From positions 310,001 to 374,000 of the forward strand of contig NZ_QLLY01000001.1 of the NCBI RefSeq assembly GCF_003259365.1: 64,000 nt of DNA. Direction: 5' to 3'. This stretch comes from Streptomyces sp. PsTaAH-137 (lineage in GTDB: Bacteria > Actinomycetota > Actinomycetes > Streptomycetales > Streptomycetaceae). The notes under the pieces are model-generated. The model did no database searches. It was not told the DNA's origin and saw only the letters and a list, made by a program, of their open reading frames with translations. Below, in pieces: positions 53,788 through 62,493 of this stretch (positions within the stretch are counted from its first letter, which is position 1; each line of letters opens with the position of its first letter). The translations under genes were made by a program, and so were the position numbers.

Positions 53788-55677
53788 GTGACAATTCTGG
53801 AAGGCATCCGGGGGCCGCGCGATCTGAAGGCGCTGAGCGAGGAGGAGCTCGACGAACTGGCCGTGGAGATCAGGGAGTTCCTGATCCACGCGGTCGCCAG
53901 AACCGGCGGACACCTGGGACCCAACCTGGGCGTGGTGGAATTGACCATCGCGCTCCACCGGGTCTTCGAATCGCCCGTCGACAAGCTCGTCTGGGACACC
54001 GGCCATCAGAGCTATGTGCACAAGCTCCTGACCGGCCGTCAGGACTTCAGCAAGCTCCGCGGCAAGGGCGGCCTGTCCGGCTACCCCTCGCGCGAGGAGT
54101 CCGAGCACGACATCGTCGAGAACAGCCACGCCTCCACCTCCCTCGGCTGGGCCGACGGGCTCGCCAAGGCGCGGCAGGTGCAGGGGGAGCGCGGGCACGT
54201 CGTCGCGGTCATCGGCGACGGCGCGCTGACCGGCGGCATGGCCTGGGAGGCGCTGAACAACATCGCGGCCGCCAAGGACCGCCCGCTGATCATCGTGGTC
54301 AACGACAACGAGCGCTCCTACGCGCCCACCATCGGCGGCCTCGCCAACCACCTCGCGACGCTGCGCACCACCGACGGCTACGAGAAGGTGCTGGCCTGGG
54401 GCAAGGACGTCCTGCTGCGCACCCCCGTCGTGGGACACACCGTCTACGAGTCCCTGCACGGCGCCAAGAAGGGCTTCAAGGACGCGTTCGCCCCGCAGGG
54501 CATGTTCGAGGACCTCGGCCTGAAGTACGTAGGACCCATCGACGGACACGACATCGGGGCCATGGAGTCCGCGCTGCGCCGCGCGAAACGCTTCCACGGG
54601 CCGGTCCTCGTGCACTGCCTGACCGAGAAGGGCCGCGGCTACGAGCCGGCGCTCGCCGACGAGGCCGACCGCTTCCACACCGTCGGGGTGATGGACCCCC
54701 TCACGTGCGAACCGCTCGCCCCGTCCAACGGACCTTCGTGGACCTCGGTGTTCGGCGACGAGATCGCGGCGATCGGACGGGAGCGCGCGGACGTCGTCGC
54801 CATCACCGCGGCCATGCTGCACCCGGTGGGTCTGACCAAGTTCGCGGCCGAGTTCCCCGACCGGGTGTGGGACGTCGGCATCGCCGAACAGCACGCCGCC
54901 GTGTCCGCCGCAGGTCTCGCCACCGGCGGGCTGCACCCGGTCGTCGCCGTCTACGCGACCTTCCTCAACCGCGCCTTCGACCAGCTGCTCATGGATGTCG
55001 CCCTGCACAAGAGCGGCGTCACCTTCGTCCTCGACCGGGCCGGGGTCACCGGGGTCGACGGCGCCTCGCACAACGGCATGTGGGACATGTCCGTGCTCCA
55101 GGTGGTGCCGGGGCTGCGGATCGCCGCGCCGCGCGACGCCGACCAGCTCCGCGCCCAGCTGCGCGAGGCCGTCGCCGTCGACGACGCGCCGACCGTGCTG
55201 CGCTTCCCCAAGGAGTCCGTGGGCGCGCCGGTCCCGGCCGTCGACCGGGTGGGCGGCATCGACGTGCTGCACCGGTCCGAAAGCCCGCGCGTGCTGCTCG
55301 TGTCGGTCGGTGTGATGGCCCCCGTCTGTCTGCAGACCGCCGAGCTGCTCGCGGCGCGCGGCATCAACTGCACGGTCGTCGACCCTCGTTGGGTCAAACC
55401 CGTCGACCCCGACCTCGCCCCGCTGGCCGCCGGGCACGAACTCGTCGCCGTCGTCGAGGACAACAGCAGGGCCGCCGGAGTCGGCTCTGCGGTCGCCCTC
55501 GCGCTCGGCGACGCCGAAGTCGACGTACCCGTACGGCGGTTCGGGATCCCCGAGCAGTTCCTCGCGCACGCCAAGCGCGGTGAAGTGCTGGCCGACATCG
55601 GTCTGACGCCGGTGGAGATCGCCGGGCGGATCAGTACCTCCCTCAATGTGAAGTCCGGCAAGGAGAACGACGCATGA
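53788..55677 (+). CDS. dxs: 1-deoxy-D-xylulose-5-phosphate synthase
   Basis: 629 aa from GTG 53788 (aagggggctcgagc upstream, spacing 7). Thiamine diphosphate enzyme: substrate His H42 in [10 protein letters not shown], the ThDP motif [18 protein letters not shown] (from about 142), and the transketolase Pyr-domain [15 protein letters not shown] with its catalytic Glu. First committed step of the DXP pathway. Its presence beside ispG means the operon can raise isoprenoid supply when hopanoids are made. Confidence 0.95.
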   Translation: MTILEGIRGPRDLKALSEEELDELAVEIREFLIHAVARTGGHLGPNLGVVELTIALHRVFESPVDKLVWDTGHQSYVHKLLTGRQDFSKLRGKGGLSGYPSREESEHDIVENSHASTSLGWADGLAKARQVQGERGHVVAVIGDGALTGGMAWEALNNIAAAKDRPLIIVVNDNERSYAPTIGGLANHLATLRTTDGYEKVLAWGKDVLLRTPVVGHTVYESLHGAKKGFKDAFAPQGMFEDLGLKYVGPIDGHDIGAMESALRRAKRFHGPVLVHCLTEKGRGYEPALADEADRFHTVGVMDPLTCEPLAPSNGPSWTSVFGDEIAAIGRERADVVAITAAMLHPVGLTKFAAEFPDRVWDVGIAEQHAAVSAAGLATGGLHPVVAVYATFLNRAFDQLLMDVALHKSGVTFVLDRAGVTGVDGASHNGMWDMSVLQVVPGLRIAAPRDADQLRAQLREAVAVDDAPTVLRFPKESVGAPVPAVDRVGGIDVLHRSESPRVLLVSVGVMAPVCLQTAELLAARGINCTVVDPRWVKPVDPDLAPLAAGHELVAVVEDNSRAAGVGSAVALALGDAEVDVPVRRFGIPEQFLAHAKRGEVLADIGLTPVEIAGRISTSLNVKSGKENDA

Positions 55678-57059
55678 GCAAGGAGTTCGACCTCCAGACG
55701 CTGCTCGCCGAGCGCGGCGCCGAACGGTACGAGCTGCACGCCAGGTACCTCAACCACCAGCTGCCGAAGATGCTGCACACCATCGGCTTCGACAAGGTCT
55801 ACGAGCGGGCCGAGGGCGCGCACTTCTGGGACGCGGACGGCAACGACTACCTGGACATGCTCGCCGGGTTCGGCGTCATGGGCCTGGGCCGCCACCACGC
55901 GGTCGTCCGCAAGGCGCTGCACGACGTCCTCGACGCCTCCCTCGCCGACCTGACCCGGTTCGACTGCCAGCCGCTGCCGGGGCTGCTCGCCGAGAAGCTG
56001 CTCACCCACAGTCCGCACCTGGACCGGGTGTTCTTCGGCAACAGTGGTACGGAAGCGGTCGAGACGGCGCTGAAGTTCGCCCGGTACGCCACCGGGAAGC
56101 CGCGGGTGCTGTACTGCTCCCACGCCTTCCACGGGCTGACCACGGGCTCGCTGTCGGTCAACGGCGAGGACGGGTTCCGCGACGGGTTCGCCCCGCTGCT
56201 GCCCGACACCGCCGTACCCCTCGGCGACCTCGACGCCCTGGCGAAGGAGCTGAAGAAGGGCGATGTCGCCGCGCTCATCGTCGAGCCGATCCAGGGCAAG
56301 GGCGTGCACGAGGCGCCGCCCGGCTATCTGCGCGCCGCGCAGCAACTCCTGCACCAGCACAAGGCGTTGCTCATCGCCGACGAGGTGCAGACCGGCCTCG
56401 GCCGCACCGGCGACTTCTACGCCTACCAGCACGAGGAGGGCGTCGAACCGGACCTGGTGTGCGTGGCCAAGGCGCTGTCCGGCGGCTATGTGCCCGTGGG
56501 GGCCACGCTCGGCAAGGACTGGATCTTCAAGAAGGTCTACTCGTCCATGGACCGGGTCCTCGTTCACTCGGCCAGCTTCGGCGCCAACGCGCAGGCCATG
56601 GCCGCCGGACTCGCCGTGCTTTCCGTGATGGAGGACGAGGAGACCGTCGCGAACGCCCGGGCCATGGGGGAGCTGTTGCGGTCGCGGCTCGCCGCGCTCA
56701 TCGACCGGTACGAGCTGCTGAGCGACGTGCGCGGCCGGGGCCTGATGATCGGGATCGAGTTCGGCAGGCCCAAGTCGCTGAAGCTGCGCAGCCGCTGGAC
56801 CATGCTGCAGGCCGCGCGCAAGGGCCTGTTCGCGCAGATGGTCGTGGTGCCGCTGCTGCAGAAGCACCGGATCCTCACCCAGGTCTCCGGGGATCACCTC
56901 GAAGTCATCAAGCTGATCCCGCCGCTCGTCCTCGACGAGGCGGACGTCGACCGGTTCGTCGAGGCGTTCACCGCCGTCATGGACGACGCGCACGGCGGTG
57001 GCGGGCTGATGTGGGACTTCGGGAAGACCCTGGTGAAGCAGGCGGTCGCCATCCGCTGA
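55674..57059 (+). CDS. hpnO: Class III aminotransferase of hopanoid side-chain synthesis
   Basis: 461 aa; ATGA overlap with dxs. PLP enzyme of the acetylornithine/class III group: D236 in [16 protein letters not shown]-lysine K266 in [15 protein letters not shown], and [15 protein letters not shown] for the phosphate cup. In hopanoid clusters this enzyme aminates the side chain toward aminobacteriohopanetriol; I use the name by context. It would act on a sugar-like aldehyde at the end of the pathway. Ends the core operon. Confidence 0.85.
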   Translation: MSKEFDLQTLLAERGAERYELHARYLNHQLPKMLHTIGFDKVYERAEGAHFWDADGNDYLDMLAGFGVMGLGRHHAVVRKALHDVLDASLADLTRFDCQPLPGLLAEKLLTHSPHLDRVFFGNSGTEAVETALKFARYATGKPRVLYCSHAFHGLTTGSLSVNGEDGFRDGFAPLLPDTAVPLGDLDALAKELKKGDVAALIVEPIQGKGVHEAPPGYLRAAQQLLHQHKALLIADEVQTGLGRTGDFYAYQHEEGVEPDLVCVAKALSGGYVPVGATLGKDWIFKKVYSSMDRVLVHSASFGANAQAMAAGLAVLSVMEDEETVANARAMGELLRSRLAALIDRYELLSDVRGRGLMIGIEFGRPKSLKLRSRWTMLQAARKGLFAQMVVVPLLQKHRILTQVSGDHLEVIKLIPPLVLDEADVDRFVEAFTAVMDDAHGGGGLMWDFGKTLVKQAVAIR

Positions 57060-57076
57060 CCGCGCTTTCGGGACCA

Positions 57077-57116
57077 TTGCCTCAGGGGCTTGCCTCTGAG
57101 GCAATAAATTTGCCTC
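57077..57116 (+). promoter_or_regulatory. Repeated TTGCCTC operator before the XRE-cupin gene
   Basis: ttgcctc occurs at 57077-57083, 57090-57096 and 57110-57116. The middle copy forms a perfect 15-bp palindrome with gaggcaa (57090-57104). Placed 30-70 nt before the XRE gene start and after the aminotransferase stop, it looks like an autoregulatory site. Confidence 0.7.
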
Positions 57117-57145
57117 TCGGGCAGGGCTCTGGCTGAATCGACGGT

Positions 57146-57754
57146 ATGAGCCCCGCCCTCCCCGAGGAGGCTCCGGAACCCCCGGAGCTGCCTGCTGTCG
57201 CGCCCCAGCTGCGCGCCCTGCGCCGCCGCGCCTCCCTCACGCTGGAGGCCGCGGCCCGCACGGCCGGTCTGTCACCGGCCCATCTCTCCCGGCTGGAGAC
57301 TGGTCAGCGCCAGCCGTCGCTGCCGATGCTGCTCGCACTCGCCCGTACCTACGGTACGACGGTCTCCGAACTGCTCGGCGAGGCGCCCGCCGATCGGGAC
57401 TCCGTCGTGCGTGCCGGAACCATGGAGCCGACCGAGGCGGGCGGCTGGACCTACGTCCAGGCCGGCGCCTCCGGCCGCGGCATGCAGGCGCTGCGCGTCC
57501 ACGTCCCGTACGGCGCCCAGGGCGACATCGTGCGCGTCCACCCCGGCGAGGAATGGCTCTACGTCCTCGAAGGGCGGCTGCGGCTGCGCCTGGGGGACAC
57601 GTCCTACCGACTCGCACCGGGGGACAGCGCCCACTTCGACTCGCTCACCCCGCACCGCATCGCGGCCGCGGACACCGGCGGGTCCGAACTCCTCTTCGTC
57701 CACACCCTGCTCCAGAGCCCGACCACCGCACTGTGCCTGGGAGGCATGTCATGA
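57146..57754 (+). CDS. XRE-family transcriptional regulator with C-terminal cupin
   Basis: 202 aa. HTH of the Cro/C1 type (LRALRRRASLTLEAAARTAG then LSPAHLSRLETGQRQPSLPM, about 22-62) followed by a cupin domain (HPGEEWLYVLEGRLRLRLGD and LAPGDSAHFDSLTPHRI), which binds a small ligand. The promoter region holds the triple TTGCCTC repeat. It ends in an ATGA overlap with a small membrane protein gene. Control of the hopanoid genes or of itself is plausible; the operator copies lie only before this gene. Confidence 0.88.
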   Translation: MSPALPEEAPEPPELPAVAPQLRALRRRASLTLEAAARTAGLSPAHLSRLETGQRQPSLPMLLALARTYGTTVSELLGEAPADRDSVVRAGTMEPTEAGGWTYVQAGASGRGMQALRVHVPYGAQGDIVRVHPGEEWLYVLEGRLRLRLGDTSYRLAPGDSAHFDSLTPHRIAAADTGGSELLFVHTLLQSPTTALCLGGMS

Positions 57755-57897
57755 GCGACGCAGAGCGGCCGGGCGGCCGCGACATCGAGGACAAGCTGCC
57801 GCGCGGCATCTGGGTGCGGGTCCTGATCTACGTATTCGTGGGACACGCCTTCGCTGCGTTCGTCTACCTGCTGTTCACGCTGGGCGGGAACCGCTGA
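57751..57897 (+). CDS. Small membrane protein (DUF6126-like)
   Basis: 48 aa; ATGA overlap with the regulator. A single hydrophobic segment VLIYVFVGHAFAAFVYLLF follows a charged N-terminus (DIEDKLPRGIWVR), ending LGGNR. Matches my recollection of DUF6126 small proteins found next to XRE-cupin genes of hopanoid clusters. Function unknown; perhaps a membrane anchor or partner of the regulator. Confidence 0.72.
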   Translation: MSDAERPGGRDIEDKLPRGIWVRVLIYVFVGHAFAAFVYLLFTLGGNR

Positions 57898-57930
57898 GGC
57901 CGGCCGCCGCCGGCCCCCGGACCCCCTGCG

Positions 57931-58731
57931 TCAGACGACCAGGCGCTCGCGCAGCCGGTCGCGGTCGGCGGTGCTGAGCTTCAGCCCCTCGGCGAAGTAG
58001 CGGTCGGTGGTGCCCCAGGTCTGCTCGATGGTCTCGAAGGCCGCGTGCAGATACTCGGCGCGGGCGTCGAAGAGCGGCGCGAGCAGTTCCATGACCTCGG
58101 GGGAGTAGGCGTCGCCCGCGCCCGTGCCGTTGCGGAGGACCTTGTAGCGGCGGTGCTTCTCGTTCGACTTCAGGTAGTCCGCCTCGATCGCGTCCGGCTC
58201 GACGCCGACGGCGAGCAGCGTCACGGCGATCGACAGACCCGCGCGGTCCTTGCCGGCCGCGCAGTGCATCAGGGCGGGAGTGCTGTCCTCGGCCATCGCG
58301 TGCAGCACCCTGCTGTGCTCGGCGGTGCGGTCGCCGATGATGCTCCGGTACGAGGTGATCATGCGCTGCGCCGCGCGCCCGTCGGAGAGCAGCGCGCGCA
58401 GCTGGTCGAGGTCGCCGTCGCGGACCATCTTCCAGAACTCGGCGCCGTCGGCCGGGTCGGTCAGCGGCAGATTCACATTGCGCACGCCGGGCAGCTCGAC
58501 GTCGGCGCCCTCCAGCTTCTGGTCCGCCGCGTTGCGGAAGTCGAAGACGGTGTGCAGGCCGAGGGTGGTCAGGAACGCCGCGTCCTCGGCGGTGGCGTGC
58601 GCGAGGTGACCGCTGCGGAAGAGCACGCCGGGCCGTATCCGCCCGCCGTCCACGGTCGGGAGGCCGCCCACATCGCGGAAGTTGCGCACTGCGGTCAGTT
58701 CGGGCTCGGTGGACGGGGCGTGCTGCGTCAC
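57931..58731 (-). CDS. Tyrosine-protein phosphatase (PtpB-like)
   Basis: 266 aa. Signature CX5R loop MHCAAGKDRAGLS with C157 and R163. N-terminal VRNFRDVGGLPTVDGGRIRP and RSGHLAHATAEDAAFL are typical of the secreted/actinobacterial tyrosine phosphatase group related to M. tuberculosis PtpB; the extra Lys and Asp in the loop (GKDR) point to a lipid/dual specificity. No signal peptide. Substrate unknown. Confidence 0.88.
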   Translation of the reverse strand: MTQHAPSTEPELTAVRNFRDVGGLPTVDGGRIRPGVLFRSGHLAHATAEDAAFLTTLGLHTVFDFRNAADQKLEGADVELPGVRNVNLPLTDPADGAEFWKMVRDGDLDQLRALLSDGRAAQRMITSYRSIIGDRTAEHSRVLHAMAEDSTPALMHCAAGKDRAGLSIAVTLLAVGVEPDAIEADYLKSNEKHRRYKVLRNGTGAGDAYSPEVMELLAPLFDARAEYLHAAFETIEQTWGTTDRYFAEGLKLSTADRDRLRERLVV

Positions 58732-59040
58732 GGGGGCTCCTCCGAATCGGGCGCGCCGGCGCCGCTCGCCGGTGGGCCTGCACCTGACGATACGACATCG
58801 ATTCCCGGGGCAACCATCCGTCTGTTTTGTCCCTTTTCACGCCAACTATCCGTAAGTGAACGGAGATTGTGGACCTGTGCGTGAGCGGGCTCATAGCGGT
58901 GACGGTGCGTGGCGGTTTCCCGGAATGCCGGACGGCGGAATTCCCGCAGGTATGGCGTTGGCAAAGGCGCGGCGGCGACGGAGGGTCACACAGAAATCCC
59001 TCAGATGATCAATGAAAGCCGCGAAAAGCGAATTCGCTGT
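58732..59040. other. Non-coding stretch upstream of the riboswitch promoter
   Basis: About 310 nt between the phosphatase start and the promoter at 59041. It has low-GC patches (58806-58870, 58990-59040) and no reading frame with coding character. No repeat or strong palindrome was seen. The phosphatase promoter is likely at its left end; regulatory sites for the peptidase gene may lie at the right. Confidence 0.5.
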
Positions 59041-59070
59041 TTGTCGCGGCCGGTTCCGCTGCCTTACGGT
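59041..59070 (+). promoter_or_regulatory. Candidate promoter driving the c-di-AMP riboswitch
   Basis: TTGTCG (59041-59046) and TACGGT (59065-59070) are 18 nt apart. The predicted start near 59077 lies about 10-15 nt before the aptamer begins, which supports it. Confidence 0.5.
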
Positions 59071-59087
59071 CACCCATCACACCGGAC

Positions 59088-59277
59088 GGAACGCCTAGTC
59101 CTGCCGCCGCCCGGAATTCCCACGACAACCCGTGACGGCAGGAGCGGGGGACCCACAGGCAGTACGCCGCCGAGGGATTTCCCGACGTGGCTCGGGGTGC
59201 AGCCGGTCTCCTTCCCGGGATCCGGCCGGACATCTCCAGTCCGAACCCGACAGCTCACCTCGCAGGCGACGGAGAGG
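59088..59277 (+). promoter_or_regulatory. ydaO/yuaA-type cyclic-di-AMP riboswitch
   Basis: The conserved segments of actinobacterial ydaO RNAs appear in order: cctagtcctgccgccg (59093-59108) and its partner cggcaggagcgggggaccca, then ctcggggtgcagccgg, and the 3' signature tccgaacccgacagctcacc with cgcaggcgacggag. The 5' gaacgcc can pair with the 3' ggcgac as the closing stem. It lies just before a LysM-M23 peptidase, a typical target: binding of c-di-AMP represses cell-wall hydrolase genes. Boundaries are approximate. Confidence 0.88.
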
Positions 59278-59286
59278 AAAAGCGCC

Positions 59287-60033
59287 ATGTCCGCACACGC
59301 GAAGCACCGCCGCCCGAAGACCCGCCGCGCCACCCGGGGCGCCGCCCTCGCGACCGTCGGAGGGGCCGCGCTCGCGCTGCCCCTGATCGGCGCCACCGGG
59401 GCGCAGGCCGCCGACTCCGGCACCACCACGTACACCGTGAAGTCCGGTGACACCCTCGCGAAGATCGCGAAGAGCCAGAACGTCGACGGCGGCTGGCAGC
59501 AGCTCTACAAGGACAACAAGAGCGTCATCGGCGGCAACGCGTCGCTGATCACGCCCGGCACCAAGCTCACCGTCGGCGGCGCGAGCGGCACGGCCACGGC
59601 GACGCAGGCGAGCACCGCCTCGACCGGCTCGGGTTACGTGAAGCCCGTCGACGCCTCCATCGGCACCCAGTACCACTCGTCCGGCTCCATGTGGTCCAGC
59701 GGCTACCACACCGGTACCGACTTCGTCGTGTCCACCGGCACCCCGGTCAAGGCCGTGGCCAACGGCACGGTCGTCTCGGCGGGCGACGGCGGCGCGTACG
59801 GCAACCAGGTCGTCATCAAGAACGCCGACGGCTACTACGCCCAGTACGCCCACCTGTCCTCGCTCGGTGTCTCCGCAGGCCAGACGGTCACGGCGGACCA
59901 GCAGATCGGTCTGTCCGGGTCGACCGGAAACGTCACCGGACCGCACCTCCACTTCGAGATCCGGACGACCGCGAGCTACGGCTCGGACGTCGACCCGGTC
60001 GCGTACCTGCGCAGCCACGGCGTCACCATCTGA
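59287..60033 (+). CDS. Secreted LysM-domain M23 peptidase (cell-wall hydrolase)
   Basis: 248 aa, ATG at 59287 with gagaggaaa 6 nt upstream. Signal peptide (GAALATVGGAALALPLIGAT, cleavage near AQA-AD at residue 41), LysM domain (TYTVKSGDTLAKIAKSQNV, about 49-97), a Ser/Thr linker, then the lysostaphin-type M23 domain with zinc ligands H141 and D145 (HTGTDF), H189 (YAHL) and H222 (GPHLHFE). It binds peptidoglycan and cleaves its cross-bridges. Expression is under the c-di-AMP riboswitch, so it is tuned by the second messenger that monitors envelope and potassium state. Confidence 0.93.
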   Translation: MSAHAKHRRPKTRRATRGAALATVGGAALALPLIGATGAQAADSGTTTYTVKSGDTLAKIAKSQNVDGGWQQLYKDNKSVIGGNASLITPGTKLTVGGASGTATATQASTASTGSGYVKPVDASIGTQYHSSGSMWSSGYHTGTDFVVSTGTPVKAVANGTVVSAGDGGAYGNQVVIKNADGYYAQYAHLSSLGVSAGQTVTADQQIGLSGSTGNVTGPHLHFEIRTTASYGSDVDPVAYLRSHGVTI

Positions 60034-60064
60034 CCCGCGCGCACCCCACGCGGCACACGCGTCG

Positions 60065-60099
60065 CACCCGGCTCCCAGATATTCCCTGGGGGCCGGGTG
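60065..60099 (+). terminator. Intrinsic terminator after the M23 gene
   Basis: cacccggc (60065-60072) with gccgggtg (60092-60099), continued inward by cccag/ctggg, forms a strong stem with an AT-rich loop; a short T-rich stretch (tggtttgt) follows. Confidence 0.75.
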
Positions 60100-60103
60100 T
60101 GGT

Positions 60104-60134
60104 TTGTCACCACTCGTCAACCCCTGGTTACGGT
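60104..60134 (+). promoter_or_regulatory. Candidate promoter for the SGNH hydrolase
   Basis: TTGTCA (60104-60109) with TACGGT (60129-60134) 19 nt downstream; the -10 is the same hexamer as in the riboswitch promoter. Start of translation at 60166 is 31 nt downstream. Confidence 0.35.
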
Positions 60135-60165
60135 CGCGTAGGTCACAGGGCGGGGTGAAAGATGT

Positions 60166-61029
60166 GTGGTCGTGGCAAACGAATCGAGAGCACTCACGGA
60201 CGCAGCGAACCCGGCCCACGCGACGGACGCGCACGACAGCGGCCTGATCCGCTCCTACGCCGCGGTGGGCGACAGCTTCACCGAGGGTGTCGGGGACCCC
60301 GGGCCCGACGGGACCTTCGTCGGCTGGGCCGACCGGCTCGCCGTCCTCCTGGACGACCGCGCCCCCGAGGACACCTTCCAGTACGCGAACCTCGCCGTGC
60401 GCGGCAAGCTCATCGACCAGATCATCGAGGACCAGATCCCGCGCGCCGTCGAGCTCGCCCCGGACCTGGTGAGCTTCGTCGCGGGCGGCAACGACATCAT
60501 CCGGCCCGGCACCGACCCGGACGACGTGGCCGAGCGCTTCGAGAAGGCCGTGGTCCGGCTCACCGAGGCCGCGGGCACCGTCCTCGTCGCCACCGGCTTC
60601 GACACCCGCGACGTCGCCGTCCTCAAGCATCTGCGCGGCAAGATCGCCACGTACAACATGCACGTACGGGCCATCGCCGACCGGCACGGCTGCGCGATGC
60701 TCGACCTGTGGTCGCTCAGGTCCATCCAGGACCGCAGGGCCTGGGACGAGGACCGGCTGCACCTCGCCGCCGAGGGACACACCCGGGTCGCGCTCCGGGC
60801 CGGTCAGGCCCTCGGCATCGAGGTGCCCGCCGACCCCGAGCAGTCCTGGCCGCTGCTGCCGCCGCGCGGCACGTTCGCCGTCCGACGCGACGACATCCAC
60901 TGGGCGCGGGAGTTCCTGGTGCCGTGGATCGGGCGCCGGCTGCGCGGCGAGTCCTCCGGCGACCGGGCGCAGGCGAAGGGGTTCCTCGACCCGCACGAGA
61001 TCAAGCTGCAGCTGGAGTCCGCTTCCTGA
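60166..61029 (+). CDS. SGNH/GDSL-family lipase or esterase
   Basis: 287 aa from GTG 60166 (ggggtgaaag before it; GTG 60172 is a close alternative). SGNH blocks: AVGDSFTEGVGD (Ser, near 33-44), LAVRGK (Gly), AGGNDIIRPG (Asn) and the catalytic Asp-x-x-His in DEDRLHLAAEGH. Cytoplasmic by its lack of a signal peptide. Substrate unknown; members cleave acyl or acetyl esters. Confidence 0.88.
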   Translation: MVVANESRALTDAANPAHATDAHDSGLIRSYAAVGDSFTEGVGDPGPDGTFVGWADRLAVLLDDRAPEDTFQYANLAVRGKLIDQIIEDQIPRAVELAPDLVSFVAGGNDIIRPGTDPDDVAERFEKAVVRLTEAAGTVLVATGFDTRDVAVLKHLRGKIATYNMHVRAIADRHGCAMLDLWSLRSIQDRRAWDEDRLHLAAEGHTRVALRAGQALGIEVPADPEQSWPLLPPRGTFAVRRDDIHWAREFLVPWIGRRLRGESSGDRAQAKGFLDPHEIKLQLESAS

Positions 61030-61053
61030 ACCGCGTGGCGTGGTCCGGGCCGG

Positions 61054-61671
61054 TCAGCGCCTCGAGGTCAGCTCGGCCCGCTCCAGGCCCAGTTCACGGG
61101 CGAGTGCCTCGTCCACCCACTCCTGGGCGCGGGCCCGGGACACCGCGCCGCCGTACGTCGTCATCTGCACGGCGAGGCCGTCGAGGAGGGCCGTCAGGCG
61201 CAGCGCCGTGCCCATCGGGTCCGGGCAGCTGAACTCGTCCGCCGCCACGCCTTCCGCGAGGACCTCGGCGAGGGCCGCCTTCCACTGCCTGTCGAGATCG
61301 CGCGTGACCTCGCGCAGCGCCGGTTCGCGCAGCGCGGCGGCCCAGCCCTCGATCCACAGCCGCCAGCCCTTCGCCTGGCCGGTGGGCGCGTACCAGCGCA
61401 CCGCCGCGCGCAGCCGCTTGAGCGCCGTGGTCCGCCGGCCGAGGAGCTTGCGGAGACGGGCCAGGTCGTCCTCGGCGGCGAGGGTGAACGCGGCCGACAC
61501 GAGCTTCTCCTTCGTCGAGAAGTGGTACAGCACCAGGGCGTTGCTCACCCCGAGCGCCGAGGCCACGTCGGCGATGCGCACGGCGGCGACGCCGTGCACC
61601 TCAATCTGCTCGATGGCGGCCCGCAGCAGCTCCGCGCGCCGCTCGGCCACGCTCAACCGGACTCTGGTCAC
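61054..61671 (-). CDS. TetR-family transcriptional regulator (BetI-like)
   Basis: 205 aa. N-terminal HTH: RAELLRAAIEQIEVHGVAAV, RIADVASALGVSNALVLYHF and STKEKLVSAAF (about 12-62). The C-terminal half, with GWRLWIEGWAAALREPALRE and LRLTALLDGLAVQMTTYGG, resembles the BetI-type ligand-binding domain. It lies next to two alpha/beta hydrolase genes read in the same direction and may repress them, or act on distant genes. Confidence 0.87.
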   Translation of the reverse strand: MTRVRLSVAERRAELLRAAIEQIEVHGVAAVRIADVASALGVSNALVLYHFSTKEKLVSAAFTLAAEDDLARLRKLLGRRTTALKRLRAAVRWYAPTGQAKGWRLWIEGWAAALREPALREVTRDLDRQWKAALAEVLAEGVAADEFSCPDPMGTALRLTALLDGLAVQMTTYGGAVSRARAQEWVDEALARELGLERAELTSRR

Positions 61672-61745
61672 CGGGCAACCCTAGTTGCTGGAGAGGCCCG
61701 GTGGGGCCGCCGTACTCGCGTGAGCACGACGGCCCCGGGAGGGGG

Positions 61746-62465
61746 TCAGCCGACGGACAGCACCGCCGCGCGGATCACGTCCGCGACCTCCTTCGGACGG
61801 GAGACGGCGATCGCGTGCGAAGCGCCGTCCGCCTCGACGACCGTGGCGCCCGCGCGCGTGGCGCCGAACCGCTCGACCTCGGGGTTGATCGCCTGGTCGG
61901 CGCCGGCGATCACGGCCCACGAGGGCGTGGTCCGCCAGGCCGCCGCGGTCGCCTTCTCCTCGAACGCGCCCGCGGCGAGCGGGCGCTGCGCCACCGCGAG
62001 GACCTTGGTCGTCTCCGCGGGGACATCGGCGGCGAAGATCGCGGGGAAGGCGTCCTCGGCGATGGTGACCTCGACGGCGGGCTCGCCGTCCGCGACCGGG
62101 TACGTCCTCTGCTCGAGGTTGCTGACCAGCGGCGACAGGGCGAAGCGGCCCTGGAGTTCGCCCAGGCTCTCGCCCTCTTCGAGGACGTACGCGGCCACGT
62201 AGACCAGGCCGACGACGTTCTCCGCGGCACCGGCGACCGTGATCAGGGCGCCGCCGTAGGAGTGGCCGACGAGAACGACCGGGCCGTCGATCTGGGCGAC
62301 GAGCGAGGCGATGTAGGCGGCGTCGGCCGCCAGGCCGCGCAGCGGGTTGGGCGGGGCGACCACCGGGATCCCGTCGCTCTGCAGCTCGGCAATGACTCCG
62401 GACCAGCTCGCGGCGTCGGCGAAGGCGCCGTGGACCAGGACGACGGTCGGGGTGGGGTTCGGCAT
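61746..62465 (-). CDS. Alpha/beta-fold hydrolase
   Basis: 239 aa. VVLVHGAFADAASW (oxyanion strand), nucleophile elbow VLVGHSYGGALI, acid in VIAGADQAINPEV and catalytic His in GASHAIAVSRP. This compact form resembles esterases/haloperoxidase-like enzymes. No signal peptide. It is followed on the same strand by another hydrolase and the TetR gene; the three may be coregulated. Confidence 0.88.
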   Translation of the reverse strand: MPNPTPTVVLVHGAFADAASWSGVIAELQSDGIPVVAPPNPLRGLAADAAYIASLVAQIDGPVVLVGHSYGGALITVAGAAENVVGLVYVAAYVLEEGESLGELQGRFALSPLVSNLEQRTYPVADGEPAVEVTIAEDAFPAIFAADVPAETTKVLAVAQRPLAAGAFEEKATAAAWRTTPSWAVIAGADQAINPEVERFGATRAGATVVEADGASHAIAVSRPKEVADVIRAAVLSVG

Positions 62466-62493
62466 GAGATGTCCTTCGGGGAGGCCGTGGGCG

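Noticed and set aside
52603..55569. A reading frame of nearly 1,000 codons on the minus strand over ispG and dxs
   Set aside because: Antisense to two well-defined enzymes; the translation is of low-complexity type with no recognisable motif.
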